From Nocardia amamiensis (GTDB taxonomy: Bacteria > Actinomycetota > Actinomycetes > Mycobacteriales > Mycobacteriaceae), in contig NZ_JADLQX010000029.1 of the NCBI RefSeq assembly GCF_015477605.1, positions 17,056 to 81,055 on the forward strand: a stretch of 64,000 bases of DNA, in the 5' to 3' direction. Made by a program: the position numbers and the translations under genes. Below the pieces are notes generated by a model. The model was given only the letters and a program-made list of their open reading frames with translations. It searched no databases and was not told the DNA's origin. Positions within the stretch are counted from its first letter, which is position 1. Every line of letters begins with the position of its first letter. Below are positions 9,127 to 19,015 of this stretch, in pieces.

Positions 9127-12100
9127 TATTGGCCTGCCTTTCGGGTTGCTGCCTTACGAGCACGTGTCTTCTTCTCGGGCCGCCACTGCGCGAGATCCTG
9201 CACCGGCACACCGACAGCCGTGGCCTTCTCGGCCAATTGGTTGCTCAGATACTCGGCCAGATCGACGCCGAGATTCGGGTCCACGCCGGAATGCCACTGC
9301 TTCACCCACGGCAGCACCTCGGCGATACCCGCGACCACCGGCACCAGTGACGCGAGCGGCCTGCCCTCGGATTCCCGCCAGGCGTAAATGGTGGCCAGGG
9401 CCAAACCTTGCTGTGCGTGGTTCCAGCCCGCCCAGCCGAGCAGCGGCGTCGGGTCTGTGTCGCGGCCCGCATCCGGGTAGGCGATGAAACGCTCCTTTGG
9501 CACATCGAGCTTGCCGCGATGCGACCAGTACGAGGTCTTCAGGAAATCGGCGCTGGTGTACTTCGGCGGCACCGGAATATCGGTCGCCTTGATGAGACCG
9601 GCGTCCTCGTCGCGTTGCATGTCCCACACCCGCTCCCACTCGGCGCGCTTGCGCAGGCCGGAATCCTTGTAGCGGAGCGCGGCGAGATACGGCACGGCCT
9701 CGTCGGTCAGCAGCTTCACCAGCGTGGCGGTGACCGGGGCGTCCTTCTGGCCTGCCCACAAATCGAGGGCTTCGATGAACTCGGGGTTCTTCTCGACGTG
9801 CCCGGCGAGTTCGCCGACGGAGCGGGGCAGGGGTGTGCCCTGGGGGGTGAACCACAAGCTCGGGTCCTCGAGCTTGTCGAGCAACCAATCCTTCAGGGCG
9901 CGTTGCAGTTTGGCGTCCCAGGAGTCGCCCGCCCAGCGTCGCTTGTACTCGGGGCGTTCGAGCAGGCGGATAAACGGATTCGATTCGATAGCGGCCAAAC
10001 GCTTTTCGACCAAATCGCGGTATTCGACAGGCCAGTGCGCGGGGATCTCGGTGATCGGTGTGGAGCCGTGGCGGGTGAACCATTCGGTTTCGACTTCACC
10101 TGCGGCTATCTTTCGGGCAAGGGCAAGCTCGAATGCGCGCTCGCCGAGAGCGATGCCAGGTGCTCGGCCGACGGGCAGAGTGAGATCCCCGTCGATCAGG
10201 CCGTAGTGACGGTAAACCTCCCAGTCGAGTTCATCCTGCTCGGCGATCATCTGAGCCCGAATACTGGAGTACTCCATGCGCGCGGCGTGGAGTGCGCGCG
10301 CAGTAGCGCCGTCGGATTGAATCGCGGCCGTTGGCTCCTGGTCAGTAAGTCGCTGCGCCAGCAGGTCTAAACGACGGCTGCGCTCCAGCGGAGCTTCCTT
10401 TGACAAGGGGAAGTCCTGAAGCGTGGTCCCGGTAAATTCGTAACGAGGCTCCCACTTTTCATCTCCGATTCCCCCACCGATTCCGCCGTTTCCCTTGTCA
10501 TGACTGTTCTGCTTGAGCCAGAAGCATGCGGTTGAGCTGTTGAGTGTTCCCAGCAGCCGCAGGTGATCGTCCTCACTTGCGCCCTTCGGCAACTTGATCA
10601 CCGGCGCGGACTGCTTGAACACCTTGCCGCCGCGGTCGAGCACGAAGTGATTGTGGGTCGCGACGAAAGCGAAGGTGATGGAAAGCGGAGTCCAGTAGGC
10701 GCTGGCCGTATGCTGCATGTAGCTCCACCAGCTCAGGCCGGCATCTGCCATGTTGCCTTGAAAAGTGCGGCGCTCCTGGAGAAGACGACGAAGGGACCAC
10801 AGCTCGCGCGGCGGATCAGTCACCGCCAGCGTCGACGTCCCGTAAAGGTAGGGGTAGTAGATCCCGTTGTTTTGCTTGCTATTCCAGTCACGTATTTGTT
10901 CGCCTAGCACAAGCGGGCGGAAAATCGCATCGCTTCTATAGCGCGGAAGATTGATCGGACGCATGAAACCTTCGTCTGCGCCAGCACGTATCGAACGCCC
11001 CACGGGTGATTCGATTGCGCTCGAAAGCGAGTAAGCGCTTGCTGCGGATATTTCGCCAAGAAGTGAGCTGGCTCCGCCGCCACTCAGACTCCAGGGGTGT
11101 TTGCTCAGGTTATGCCTGGGAAGGTCGGTGACTGAGATCCACTGGTCTTGGTGGTCGACACGACTCAGATACTGAGTAATCGAGGTCCAAACCATCCCCT
11201 TGGACGGGTTCTCCGGAGCTCCCGGCTCACCCTGAATGCCGAGCACGGCCCGGACTGTGTCAATGACTCGCGCATGATTTCGACCGACCAAAATGACTGT
11301 TGGAGTGCCGTGTCCAGGAATATACGCGCCGGATGTGTCGACGACCAGGCGCAGGTCCTTCCGTGCGAGGAAATCTTCGATCAACGGCACACCGAACTCG
11401 CGCTTCATGAACGAGTTTGAGGTGATCTGCCCGACCCACCCTGCCCGGTCGCCAGGTTTGGCGAGGTCAAAGAACTTCTCCATAAAAGGAACTGTGAGAG
11501 CGTACGTGCCCTTACAGTAGTGAAAGTTCTCCCGATAACGCGCGTTGAGCGCCTTGTCGTTGACGGTGACGTACGGCGGATTACCCACCACCGCGTCGTA
11601 TTGCCCGGGCGCGAGGAAGCGCCGCAGGACGCGCGCGTCTTCGGTGCTGTAGGTGAAGCCCGACACGACAGCATCCTTGTCGAAGGCTGCGTTTCCATAA
11701 TCAAATGCTTCCTTGCCGTCCTGCTCCGGCCCGTGCAGTAGCGAATCCCCGGCGACGAGATTGAGGGTGAACTTCGGAGCGTGGACTAGAGACGTCTCCT
11801 CACACGCCTTCATGGCCGCGACGATGAGGCGGAACTTGGCGATCGCCACCGCGAACGGGTTCAAATCCACGCCGTAAATCGATGACAGCGCGTTGTCGAC
11901 GCGGGCGCGCAGTTCGACCCCCGGCGCATGCCGATGCCACCGTTCCATCAGCCGCGCGAACGCACCAAGCAGGAAGTGTCCCGACCCGCAGGTGGGGTCG
12001 ATGAGCTTGAACCCTTCGAGCGGCCGATCCTTCAACGCCGGTTCGAGGGTCTGGTCGAGGATGAACTCCTCCACGAACTCCGGTGTTTGCAGCAGCGCGT

Positions 12101-12710
12101 ACTTCTTCTTCGCGAAGTCCGACAGGTCCTGATAGAGGTCGCCGAGGAAGCGGGTGGACAGCGATTCGTCGCGGAACGACCACACCAATTCGCCTGCGTC
12201 GTCGGTCTGCCGCCAGAATCCGAGCAGCTTCTGCACCGCATCCGAGGACGGCGCGATGATGTTCAATGCTGCGTGCTCGTCCACTAGCGCCTGCGTCGCC
12301 GGGTTGCGGCGCAGGGCGTCGAAGGACTGCTCAAGCCATTCGCGGTAGGAGCAGTCCTGGTGTTCGCGGTAGAAGGCGTTCTCCGCGTCGACGGCGCGCT
12401 GCCGCAGCAGCGGGGTGGGTCCGCCGATCCAGACGGCGGTGTCGCCGAGCAGCAGGTTGTCTTCGCAGAATCGGACGAACACCGAGGTGAGCAGCCAGCC
12501 GACCGCGGCCTGGGTGAGTTGATCCTCCGACCAGTCGGTCCACGAAGTGGCGGTGCGCTTTTCGCGTACCGCTTCCCGGTGCGTCTTGCGCCAGTTCTCT
12601 AGTTCGTGGGCGTCGGCGTGTAGGCGCTCGCGCATGTCATCGACCAGCAGGGTCAATTGCGGCTTCAGGGCAGCCGTCAACCGGGCTCCCGTGAGCGTCG
12701 CCGATGCCAT
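9126..12710 (-). CDS. pglX: BREX adenine-specific DNA methyltransferase PglX
   Basis: A 1194-residue class I SAM-dependent N6-adenine methyltransferase. Motif I LIDPTCGSGHFLLG is near residue 230 and the catalytic motif IV GNPPYVTVN near residue 372, which is the N-P-P-Y signature of adenine methylation. A long C-terminal region probably recognises the target sequence. In BREX, PglX marks host DNA and is needed for defence. The ATG at 12710 overlaps the pglW stop (ATGA). The specificity-like middle, about 10380-11520, has visibly lower GC and more relaxed codon use than the flanks, which fits recombination of the target-recognition part. Both catalytic motifs are intact. Confidence 0.93.
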   Translation of the reverse strand: MASATLTGARLTAALKPQLTLLVDDMRERLHADAHELENWRKTHREAVREKRTATSWTDWSEDQLTQAAVGWLLTSVFVRFCEDNLLLGDTAVWIGGPTPLLRQRAVDAENAFYREHQDCSYREWLEQSFDALRRNPATQALVDEHAALNIIAPSSDAVQKLLGFWRQTDDAGELVWSFRDESLSTRFLGDLYQDLSDFAKKKYALLQTPEFVEEFILDQTLEPALKDRPLEGFKLIDPTCGSGHFLLGAFARLMERWHRHAPGVELRARVDNALSSIYGVDLNPFAVAIAKFRLIVAAMKACEETSLVHAPKFTLNLVAGDSLLHGPEQDGKEAFDYGNAAFDKDAVVSGFTYSTEDARVLRRFLAPGQYDAVVGNPPYVTVNDKALNARYRENFHYCKGTYALTVPFMEKFFDLAKPGDRAGWVGQITSNSFMKREFGVPLIEDFLARKDLRLVVDTSGAYIPGHGTPTVILVGRNHARVIDTVRAVLGIQGEPGAPENPSKGMVWTSITQYLSRVDHQDQWISVTDLPRHNLSKHPWSLSGGGASSLLGEISAASAYSLSSAIESPVGRSIRAGADEGFMRPINLPRYRSDAIFRPLVLGEQIRDWNSKQNNGIYYPYLYGTSTLAVTDPPRELWSLRRLLQERRTFQGNMADAGLSWWSYMQHTASAYWTPLSITFAFVATHNHFVLDRGGKVFKQSAPVIKLPKGASEDDHLRLLGTLNSSTACFWLKQNSHDKGNGGIGGGIGDEKWEPRYEFTGTTLQDFPLSKEAPLERSRRLDLLAQRLTDQEPTAAIQSDGATARALHAARMEYSSIRAQMIAEQDELDWEVYRHYGLIDGDLTLPVGRAPGIALGERAFELALARKIAAGEVETEWFTRHGSTPITEIPAHWPVEYRDLVEKRLAAIESNPFIRLLERPEYKRRWAGDSWDAKLQRALKDWLLDKLEDPSLWFTPQGTPLPRSVGELAGHVEKNPEFIEALDLWAGQKDAPVTATLVKLLTDEAVPYLAALRYKDSGLRKRAEWERVWDMQRDEDAGLIKATDIPVPPKYTSADFLKTSYWSHRGKLDVPKERFIAYPDAGRDTDPTPLLGWAGWNHAQQGLALATIYAWRESEGRPLASLVPVVAGIAEVLPWVKQWHSGVDPNLGVDLAEYLSNQLAEKATAVGVPVQDLAQWRPEKKTRARKAATRKAGQ

Positions 12711-15700
12711 CAGGCATGCTCCTTCGTTGTCGGATCATCAGCGATGGCGCCCAGCAGCGCCGTCACCTCTGTATCGTCGATCTGCGCGAACTGTTCCGGG
12801 CTGTTGATCGGCAACCGGGTGCCGTCCACTTTCGAACCGGGACGCCCGCCCGCCTCCTCGCGTTGCGGCACCAGCGCCCACACCGCGTGCGGCGGGGGTG
12901 TGGTCAGGTCGGTCCAGCGGCCGAGCACGTCGAGCTGGCCGTAGGCGGCCAGTGTCGACAAGTCGGTGAGCACGACCGGGCCGGGACCTGTGGTGACGGC
13001 GTCGACTAGGTCCGGGATCGCTTGGGCCACAAATCGTTTCAGACCTTCGCGGTCGGCGGCCGCGCCCGCGTCGGCGGCGAGGATCATGGTCCAGTCGATG
13101 CCGGCCGCGTCGGCGCTCGCCCGCAGCTTCGTCAACAGCAGCTCGGTCACGTCGATGCGGGTGGCGTCGAACTTCTCGGCCAGCGCGCGAGCGACCTCGT
13201 CCGACCTGCCGAGCGGAATCCCGAGTGCCCGGAACGTGCGTTCCTGCCGACTCGACCGGAGCAGGTACTCCACATCCGAGAGCCCGTGCTCGCGGCGCAC
13301 CGGAGCGGCCGCGCTGGTGTGCCGGGTCGGCACATACGAGGCGGCGGAGTGCTCCCCCGTGAATTCGTACCTGGCGAGCTCGGTGTTCCAGTGCATGTCC
13401 GGCACCACCGCCTGCACCACCGCGTCGAGCTCCGGTCGCCTCGGCAGCGTTTGCGCCAGCGCCGGAAAGCGCGCAGCCAGCCGCGATTCCAGCTCGGGCC
13501 GCCCGAATACGTCGGCGGACGAGAGACCACGCAATACCGTCCGCAACGCGTCCGCGATCGGCATCGACCGGGCGTGCAGTTCGTCGCGAGAGGTCAACGC
13601 GACCTGCGTCGACGCCGCCGCCGCGATACGCAGCAGGGCGTGCCCTGGAATCTCCACGTCGTCGGCGGCGACACCCAGCAGGCCCGCCGCGACCACCCGC
13701 AACGCCGGTTCGGCGTCGACGGGCGAAACCAGTTGCGCGCCTTGCGCTTGAGCGCTCGCTACGAGACCTTCGGCGCGGATGGCGAGCTGGGCGGGCAGTT
13801 TGGGCGGAACCGAAGGCGTCGAGACCATCGCTACGGTCCCGGCCCCGTGCCTGCGCACCAGATGCACCGCGGGTTGGGTCGCATCCGTCTCGTCGGTGTC
13901 TGGGGGCGAGGCGAGCAGCAGGCGCAGCACGCCCAGAGCGACACGCTGCGGATTGTCGACGCCGTCGCTGGGCAGCGCGGAGACGAGTTCACCGGCCAGT
14001 AGTTCCGGAGTCGAAGCGCCGGATTCGAGCAGGTCGAGCATCCGCCCGTACAGATCGGTGACGATGGCCTCGAGCTGCGGGTTCTTCGTCCACAGCGCGG
14101 GGAATTCGCCGAAGACCTGCGCGATGCGGCCCGAGGTGACCCCGGCCCGCTCCGCCAGCGTCTGATAGGTGACGAACGGATCGCCGGGGCTGTCGGCATG
14201 CGATCCGAGGACCAGTTCGACGATCTGGCGGCGCATCGCCGACGGCTTGGTGGCCGCGGCATCCACGAACATGTCGGCGAGCGCCTTCAGCGACGTGCGG
14301 GTGGCGGACGGCTCGGTACCGGCCGCCGGAACCGGCGCGGGCTTCTTCACCGGCGGCGCCGGTTCCGCCGGTTTCGCGGTGAACGCGGCGATCCACGCGT
14401 CCCGCATCGCGGCGGCGGTGTCGAAGCGATGTTTGATGTTGCGCGCCAACGCTTTCCGGAAGAACTCGGCCAGCACTTCGGCGCGCGCGGACCCCATGCC
14501 CGCCACCGTGAAGTCTTCGGCGGTGACGGCGACGTCGTCATCGAGAACCCGCGGATCGCTCAATCCGTCGCCGTAGACGGGGGTGCCCGCGGTCGCCATC
14601 TCGTACAGCACCACCGCGGCCGAATACCGTTCCGCCGCCGAGTCATAGGAGGTGCGCGTCCCGGTGCCGAGGAACGGATCGCGATATGGCGGCGTGCCCG
14701 CCTCGATCTGCTCGACCGGTGCGCGCGAGAGCGAGAAGTCGAACAGCGCCAGCCGCGCCTTCGCTTTGGCCTTCCCCTCCGGCTTGGCCAGGCCGAGGTT
14801 GGACGGCTTGAGGTCGCGATGGGTGATGCCCGCCGCGTCCAGCGCGACCACCACATCCAGCAGTTCCTTGCCCCAGGTGCGCAGCTGCGTCTCACCGAGC
14901 GGGGTGTAACGCACCACGTCCGCGAGCGTCTGCTCACCGCAGTTGCTCAGCAGCAGCGCGGTGCGTTTCCCCAGGTCGAGCGGGCCTTCGATCAACTCGA
15001 CCACACCAGGCACCGGCGGCGACTGCCGGGCGAGTTCGGCGAGCACCTGCGCCTCGTCGTGCAAGCGGGTCACGGCCGAATCGTCCAACCCGACTTTGAG
15101 CACGCGCAGGCGATCGTCGTGCTCGCGATCGGTGACCAGCACACCGCGCGCGGTCGAGCCCGCGCCCAGCACCCGCACCACCTCGAAGCGGCCGCCGAGC
15201 AGCGATCCCGGCGCGGGATTGAGCGGGTCGGCCTCCAGCGCCGCCAGCCGATCGTGCCGATAATCCATCAGCGCCGCGGCGAACTGCTGTGCGCCGAACT
15301 GCGGACGTCCCGTCCTGCGGTCGATCCGCATCCGCTGCGACACCGACGGTGCGGTCGCTTGCAACACCAACGCGCGCAGCGTCTCGTCGACGAATCCGGA
15401 GCTCGACGCGGCCAGGTCGAGACCGTGCTCGAGCCGTAGCCGCTCGAGTAGCGCGGCGCGATCCCTGGCGGGCGCCTGGCCGCCGGAGAGCAAGTAGCAG
15501 GCGAGGGCGCCGAGCGAGAACACGTCGAGCGCGAGCCGGTCGGCGTCCGGCGCCCACCGATCCTCCGGCGCCTGATAAGCCTCGTCGGCAGGCGCCATAC
15601 CGGGACCGGCCGGTGTGCCGACGGACGTGGCCGAACGGGTGTCGGCGCTGTGCACGCGTCCGGCCCATGACCAGTCGGCCAGGCGGACGCGCACCTCACC

Positions 15701-16855
15701 GCCGTCGAGCGCGTCGGTGTGGACCAGCACGGTGCTCGGCCCGAGGCCTCGGTGCGCCACATGGTTGCGGTGGGCGTAGGTGACGGCCTCGGCGACTTGG
15801 GTGAGGATCTGCAACTGCTGTTCGGCGGTCAGCTCGCGCGTGGCCAGCGCCAGGTCCAGCGGCTCGTAGCCGGGAGTGTCCGGGTAGACGATGACGGTGT
15901 TGCCGTCGTCGTCCTGCACCAGGTCGAGGGGGGCGAGGATCGATTCGTGGCGCAGCGACGACAGCAGCGAGAACTCCCGCTGCATCCGGCGATGCGCGGC
16001 CGCCCGCGCCTGCAGCGGAGTGCCGCGGTGCAGTGAGACGACGCGGGCCCGCGCCCTGGCATCGCTACCCTTGTGGGTGGCCACCCACTCCTGCCAGTCG
16101 TCGCCGCTGGCCAGCGGGTCGCCGGTGATGGTCCACGACCCCGCGTCGCGCTCGGTGCGGCGGGCGATCCCCAGGTTCCGCAGCGCGAGCGCGATGATCA
16201 TCGACAGGTCCTCGTCGATCCGCCGCGTGTCGGTGGGCGGCTCGAGCAGGCGCGTGGAAAGCGCGGGCAGACCCGTTGTGCCTTCCGCGCCTTCCAGGCC
16301 GAACAGGCTCGACTTCGCCAGATCCGACATCTCCACCTGGAACGGCGAGCCGTGCAGGAACACCGCTTCCTGCACGAACGGCAGCGCCCGGTGCACCTTC
16401 TGCACATCCAGTCCGATGTCCAGCGCGACCTTGCGCGCCTCTTCTGCGATGCGGGTCGCCAGCCGCTGCGCCTTGCGGCGCGTGATCAGCAGCGGAGAGC
16501 GCTGAGTGCGTGTCTTGCCGCCGAGGGTGGTGCGCACCCAGCTCGTTTCGCTGCCCCGCAGCACGCCGGTGTAATGCTTGAGCTCGAGCAGATGCAGTCG
16601 GCGGCGTCCCAGCACCAGGGCATCGATCTCATGCCACTGGCCGTGGTTGTCCATGAACTCGAAGTTCGTCCACGCGCGGTAGGGCGGCGCATTGGGAACG
16701 ATCTGCCTGAGCATCGCCAAACCGTCCGCTTCATGCGGAAACGCCGATGTGGATACCTCGGTCCACCGGTCGTCGATACCTGCCACGTCACCACCTACCG
16801 CTCGGCCCCCCGCGGCCGGGGCGGGTCGCGTGCTTTCGGAGGTCGAGGTTACCAA
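12710..16855 (-). CDS. pglW: BREX serine/threonine kinase PglW with NERD domain
   Basis: A 1381-residue protein, first gene of the type 2 BREX operon. The N-terminus holds a nuclease-related NERD domain (about residues 45-140) with the motif EIDALVL and an E-L-K at 91-93. Two protein-kinase-like domains follow. The first (about 270-520) has HRG where HRD is expected, so it is probably inactive. The second (about 550-830) has a glycine-rich loop, HRDLKPSN near residue 676 and DFS in place of DFG. The C-terminal third is helical and not assignable. PglW phosphorylates partner proteins in the Streptomyces Pgl system. The ATG at 16855 is the first in frame. Confidence 0.92.
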   Translation of the reverse strand: MVTSTSESTRPAPAAGGRAVGGDVAGIDDRWTEVSTSAFPHEADGLAMLRQIVPNAPPYRAWTNFEFMDNHGQWHEIDALVLGRRRLHLLELKHYTGVLRGSETSWVRTTLGGKTRTQRSPLLITRRKAQRLATRIAEEARKVALDIGLDVQKVHRALPFVQEAVFLHGSPFQVEMSDLAKSSLFGLEGAEGTTGLPALSTRLLEPPTDTRRIDEDLSMIIALALRNLGIARRTERDAGSWTITGDPLASGDDWQEWVATHKGSDARARARVVSLHRGTPLQARAAAHRRMQREFSLLSSLRHESILAPLDLVQDDDGNTVIVYPDTPGYEPLDLALATRELTAEQQLQILTQVAEAVTYAHRNHVAHRGLGPSTVLVHTDALDGGEVRVRLADWSWAGRVHSADTRSATSVGTPAGPGMAPADEAYQAPEDRWAPDADRLALDVFSLGALACYLLSGGQAPARDRAALLERLRLEHGLDLAASSSGFVDETLRALVLQATAPSVSQRMRIDRRTGRPQFGAQQFAAALMDYRHDRLAALEADPLNPAPGSLLGGRFEVVRVLGAGSTARGVLVTDREHDDRLRVLKVGLDDSAVTRLHDEAQVLAELARQSPPVPGVVELIEGPLDLGKRTALLLSNCGEQTLADVVRYTPLGETQLRTWGKELLDVVVALDAAGITHRDLKPSNLGLAKPEGKAKAKARLALFDFSLSRAPVEQIEAGTPPYRDPFLGTGTRTSYDSAAERYSAAVVLYEMATAGTPVYGDGLSDPRVLDDDVAVTAEDFTVAGMGSARAEVLAEFFRKALARNIKHRFDTAAAMRDAWIAAFTAKPAEPAPPVKKPAPVPAAGTEPSATRTSLKALADMFVDAAATKPSAMRRQIVELVLGSHADSPGDPFVTYQTLAERAGVTSGRIAQVFGEFPALWTKNPQLEAIVTDLYGRMLDLLESGASTPELLAGELVSALPSDGVDNPQRVALGVLRLLLASPPDTDETDATQPAVHLVRRHGAGTVAMVSTPSVPPKLPAQLAIRAEGLVASAQAQGAQLVSPVDAEPALRVVAAGLLGVAADDVEIPGHALLRIAAAASTQVALTSRDELHARSMPIADALRTVLRGLSSADVFGRPELESRLAARFPALAQTLPRRPELDAVVQAVVPDMHWNTELARYEFTGEHSAASYVPTRHTSAAAPVRREHGLSDVEYLLRSSRQERTFRALGIPLGRSDEVARALAEKFDATRIDVTELLLTKLRASADAAGIDWTMILAADAGAAADREGLKRFVAQAIPDLVDAVTTGPGPVVLTDLSTLAAYGQLDVLGRWTDLTTPPPHAVWALVPQREEAGGRPGSKVDGTRLPINSPEQFAQIDDTEVTALLGAIADDPTTKEHA

Positions 16856-17413
16856 TCACCGCAGGACTCCGAGCAGCGGTCCGACTATCCGGTGGGTCGC
16901 TCGGCGTGCGGCTGGGCGACTTGCGGGATTCGCCACAATCAGACCTACCCCGAGCACGCGTCGACAAGGTTCCGACCACATCGTGAACGACCCGGATTTC
17001 ACATGCGTCCGGTGGCAGGCCAGCTCGAATTACGGCTTCGACACCTCGCAAGCCCCGTCAAAGGTGCGTCGAGACGGCATCGTTTACCGATCCCGTGGTG
17101 CCACGCCGCGGTTCCATTGTGTGCGGCGCGAACTCAGTGCGTGATGCACGTCCGGCAGCCGGGTCGCCATTCCCGAGCCGGAAGTACGTTCGAATAGCGC
17201 GGCGAGTTCTCGACATCCGCTCCGACGCGGTGTCGCACGAACAGGTCATGATCGAGGTCCCGTGTCGGTCGGCGGTGGCGGCGGCCAGGTCACTCGAGCC
17301 GATGGCCGAGTCTCGATGGCTGCACGCTGCCGAACCGACGCACACCGGTCCAGTCGGCACGGCTCGCGCCGACTGGCTTCTCGGAATTCCCCTACCACGT
17401 AGGAGCGATCGGC
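16856..17413. other. intergenic region upstream of the BREX operon
   Basis: About 560 bases between the pglW start and the end of the DUF397 gene. Open frames exist on both strands, but their translations are arginine-, serine- and proline-rich and look like non-coding GC-rich sequence. The minus-strand promoter of the BREX operon must lie here or further upstream. I see no convincing -10/-35 pair and no clear terminator. Confidence 0.5.
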
Positions 17414-17620
17414 TCAGGGCCTGTCGAACTCCCCGTCCCGCGCGCCCGACAAAAACGCATCCCACTCCGACGGCATGAACACCAACACCCCACCGTGAGG
17501 ATTCTTCGAGTCACGAACCCCCACACGCCCACCGTCCAGATGCGCGATCTCGACGCAGTCACTACCGGCGGAACTACGAGTGCTCTTGAACCAGCGCGCT
17601 CCGGATAGGTCAACGGACAC
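17414..17620 (-). CDS. DUF397 domain protein
   Basis: A 68-residue DUF397 protein. It shows the family pattern of a W-F-K-S/T start (residues 10-13), a CVEIA-type strand near residue 22, VGVRDSKNP in the middle, and a closing PSEWDAFLSGARDGEFD. These small proteins are nearly always encoded next to an XRE regulator with a DUF5753 domain and are thought to act with it, as in the WhiJ-type pairs of Streptomyces. The GTG start at 17620 overlaps the 3' end of the regulator gene by 11 bases and has a GAAGGAG ribosome site seven bases upstream. Its target is unknown; BREX is the next operon downstream. Confidence 0.85.
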   Translation of the reverse strand: MSVDLSGARWFKSTRSSAGSDCVEIAHLDGGRVGVRDSKNPHGGVLVFMPSEWDAFLSGARDGEFDRP

Positions 17621-18536
17621 AGTCGAACTCCTTCGCTACCTGCCGCAGCAGGCGTTTGCTACTCGGCACGTCCAACGCTACCCGCTGCATGACCTCGATT
17701 GCAGCTCGATAGCGGCGAACCGTGCTCGGTCGCTCCAGATAGATATCACCGGTATAGCTCTGGACGTAGACCACCGGTGGCTCCAGCGCCCGCCCGTCAT
17801 TGTCTGCCGCAAAGTCCAGAATCGTGAACGGTCCGGTGGAGGTCCCCAGTGGGTACCCCGCCCCGAATGGAAGCACTTGAACGCGAACGTTCGGCGGCAG
17901 GTCCGCCAGGTGCCGCAGCTGCATTGACATGACGCGAGGGCCGCCGACCACTCGCCTGGTTATCGCTTCGTCCAGCAACAGCACCGCATTCAGCGGCGCG
18001 ATATCGCGGGTGATCAGCGCTTGCCGGTTGCGCCGCACCCGGACACGACGCTCGATCTCCTCGGCGGTATCCATCGGGAAGTACACCCGGTCGAGCGCAC
18101 GCGCATACTCGGGGATCTGAAATATTCCGGGCAGCAGATCGGGACGGTAACTCGTGAGATGGGAGGCCGCCGCCTCCATCTGAATGTAGGCGTTGAACGT
18201 CGGATTCACCTGATCGGGAAACTCGTCCAACCATGACGGCGTCCTTCCCTGCGCCGCGAGCGATTTCAACACCGGCAGCATGTCCACCCGCTGATACAGC
18301 TTGCACAGCCGCCGCAGGTCTTCGTCGCGCACGATCACGTTCGGCGCACCGGTTTCCAAGCGGTGCAGCGTTCCAGCCCCGCGCCCGATTGCCCGCGCCG
18401 CCACTTCGATGGACAGTCCCGCCTCCTGCCTCATCCCGCGCAGGCAGCGGCCGAGGCTGCGGTGTGGAACGCCCCCGGTCCCGCGAATATCGGCTTTGAG
18501 CTGCCGAATACCGGCGCTCGTATCGCTCTCCCCCAT
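17610..18536 (-). CDS. XRE-family transcriptional regulator with DUF5753-like C-terminal domain
   Basis: A 308-residue DNA-binding protein with an N-terminal helix-turn-helix at about residues 30-80 (LGRCLRGMRQEAGLS ... GTLHRLETG). The C-terminal DUF5753-type domain contains the family's LPGIFQIPEYARAL and a late PFTILDFA strand. I chose the ATG at 18536, preceded by AAGGGAG at good spacing. The frame is open to 18794, but the extra 86 residues overlap a promoter-like AT-richer segment and resemble no domain. It is paired with the overlapping DUF397 gene. Such pairs control development or antibiotic production in Streptomyces; the target here is unknown. Confidence 0.85.
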   Translation of the reverse strand: MGESDTSAGIRQLKADIRGTGGVPHRSLGRCLRGMRQEAGLSIEVAARAIGRGAGTLHRLETGAPNVIVRDEDLRRLCKLYQRVDMLPVLKSLAAQGRTPSWLDEFPDQVNPTFNAYIQMEAAASHLTSYRPDLLPGIFQIPEYARALDRVYFPMDTAEEIERRVRVRRNRQALITRDIAPLNAVLLLDEAITRRVVGGPRVMSMQLRHLADLPPNVRVQVLPFGAGYPLGTSTGPFTILDFAADNDGRALEPPVVYVQSYTGDIYLERPSTVRRYRAAIEVMQRVALDVPSSKRLLRQVAKEFDCVR

Positions 18537-18786
18537 GCTGTTTGCTCCCTTCTGTGGAATATCCACACCCGCTGACTGGAATGTTCCGAAAGTTATTGTG
18601 GAAGGCCATATTTCGCCCTTCTGGAGGACATTGTGCAGGGTCGCTGGAAGGTGTCCAGGGCTTTTGCCACTTTCCATCCCGAATTTCCGCGGGAAGGTCA
18701 ACGCGGCCCGCGTCCGGTGCTCCACTGACCGCGTGATCGGCGCGGCGAGACACCCCGTTCGCCGCCATTCGACCAGCGGAGGACAC

Positions 18787-18984
18787 ATGACCAACGCACT
18801 ACCGCAACGCGTTCCGTTCCCCCGGCCGCGCGCCTCCTACAAGGGCGTGCCGCTGCCCGTGCTCGAGCGCTACGCGGCCGCGCTGCGGCAGTGGGCCGCC
18901 GCACCCGAACGTCCCGGAGGCGGGGTGCCGACCCCTCCCCCGCCTCCGGTGACCCTCACCGAAGCCCTGTCATGGACCGAGTGA
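18787..18984 (+). CDS. small actinobacterial hypothetical protein
   Basis: A 65-residue protein starting at the ATG at 18787, with AGCGGAGG about seven bases upstream. It has a short helical core (VLERYAAALRQWAAA) flanked by proline-rich ends. It is transcribed divergently from the XRE/DUF397 pair and followed 31 bases later by another small gene, an arrangement that recalls the small genes commonly found beside such pairs. No function is proposed. Confidence 0.6.
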   Translation: MTNALPQRVPFPRPRASYKGVPLPVLERYAAALRQWAAAPERPGGGVPTPPPPPVTLTEALSWTE

Positions 18985-19015
18985 CCCGGCGTCGTCCCGT
19001 CCGAGCGCGGAGGCC

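Noticed and set aside
17058..17478. Open frames on both strands upstream of pglW
   Set aside because: Serine/arginine-rich products, no ribosome site, and they overlap the end of the DUF397 gene; treated as non-coding.
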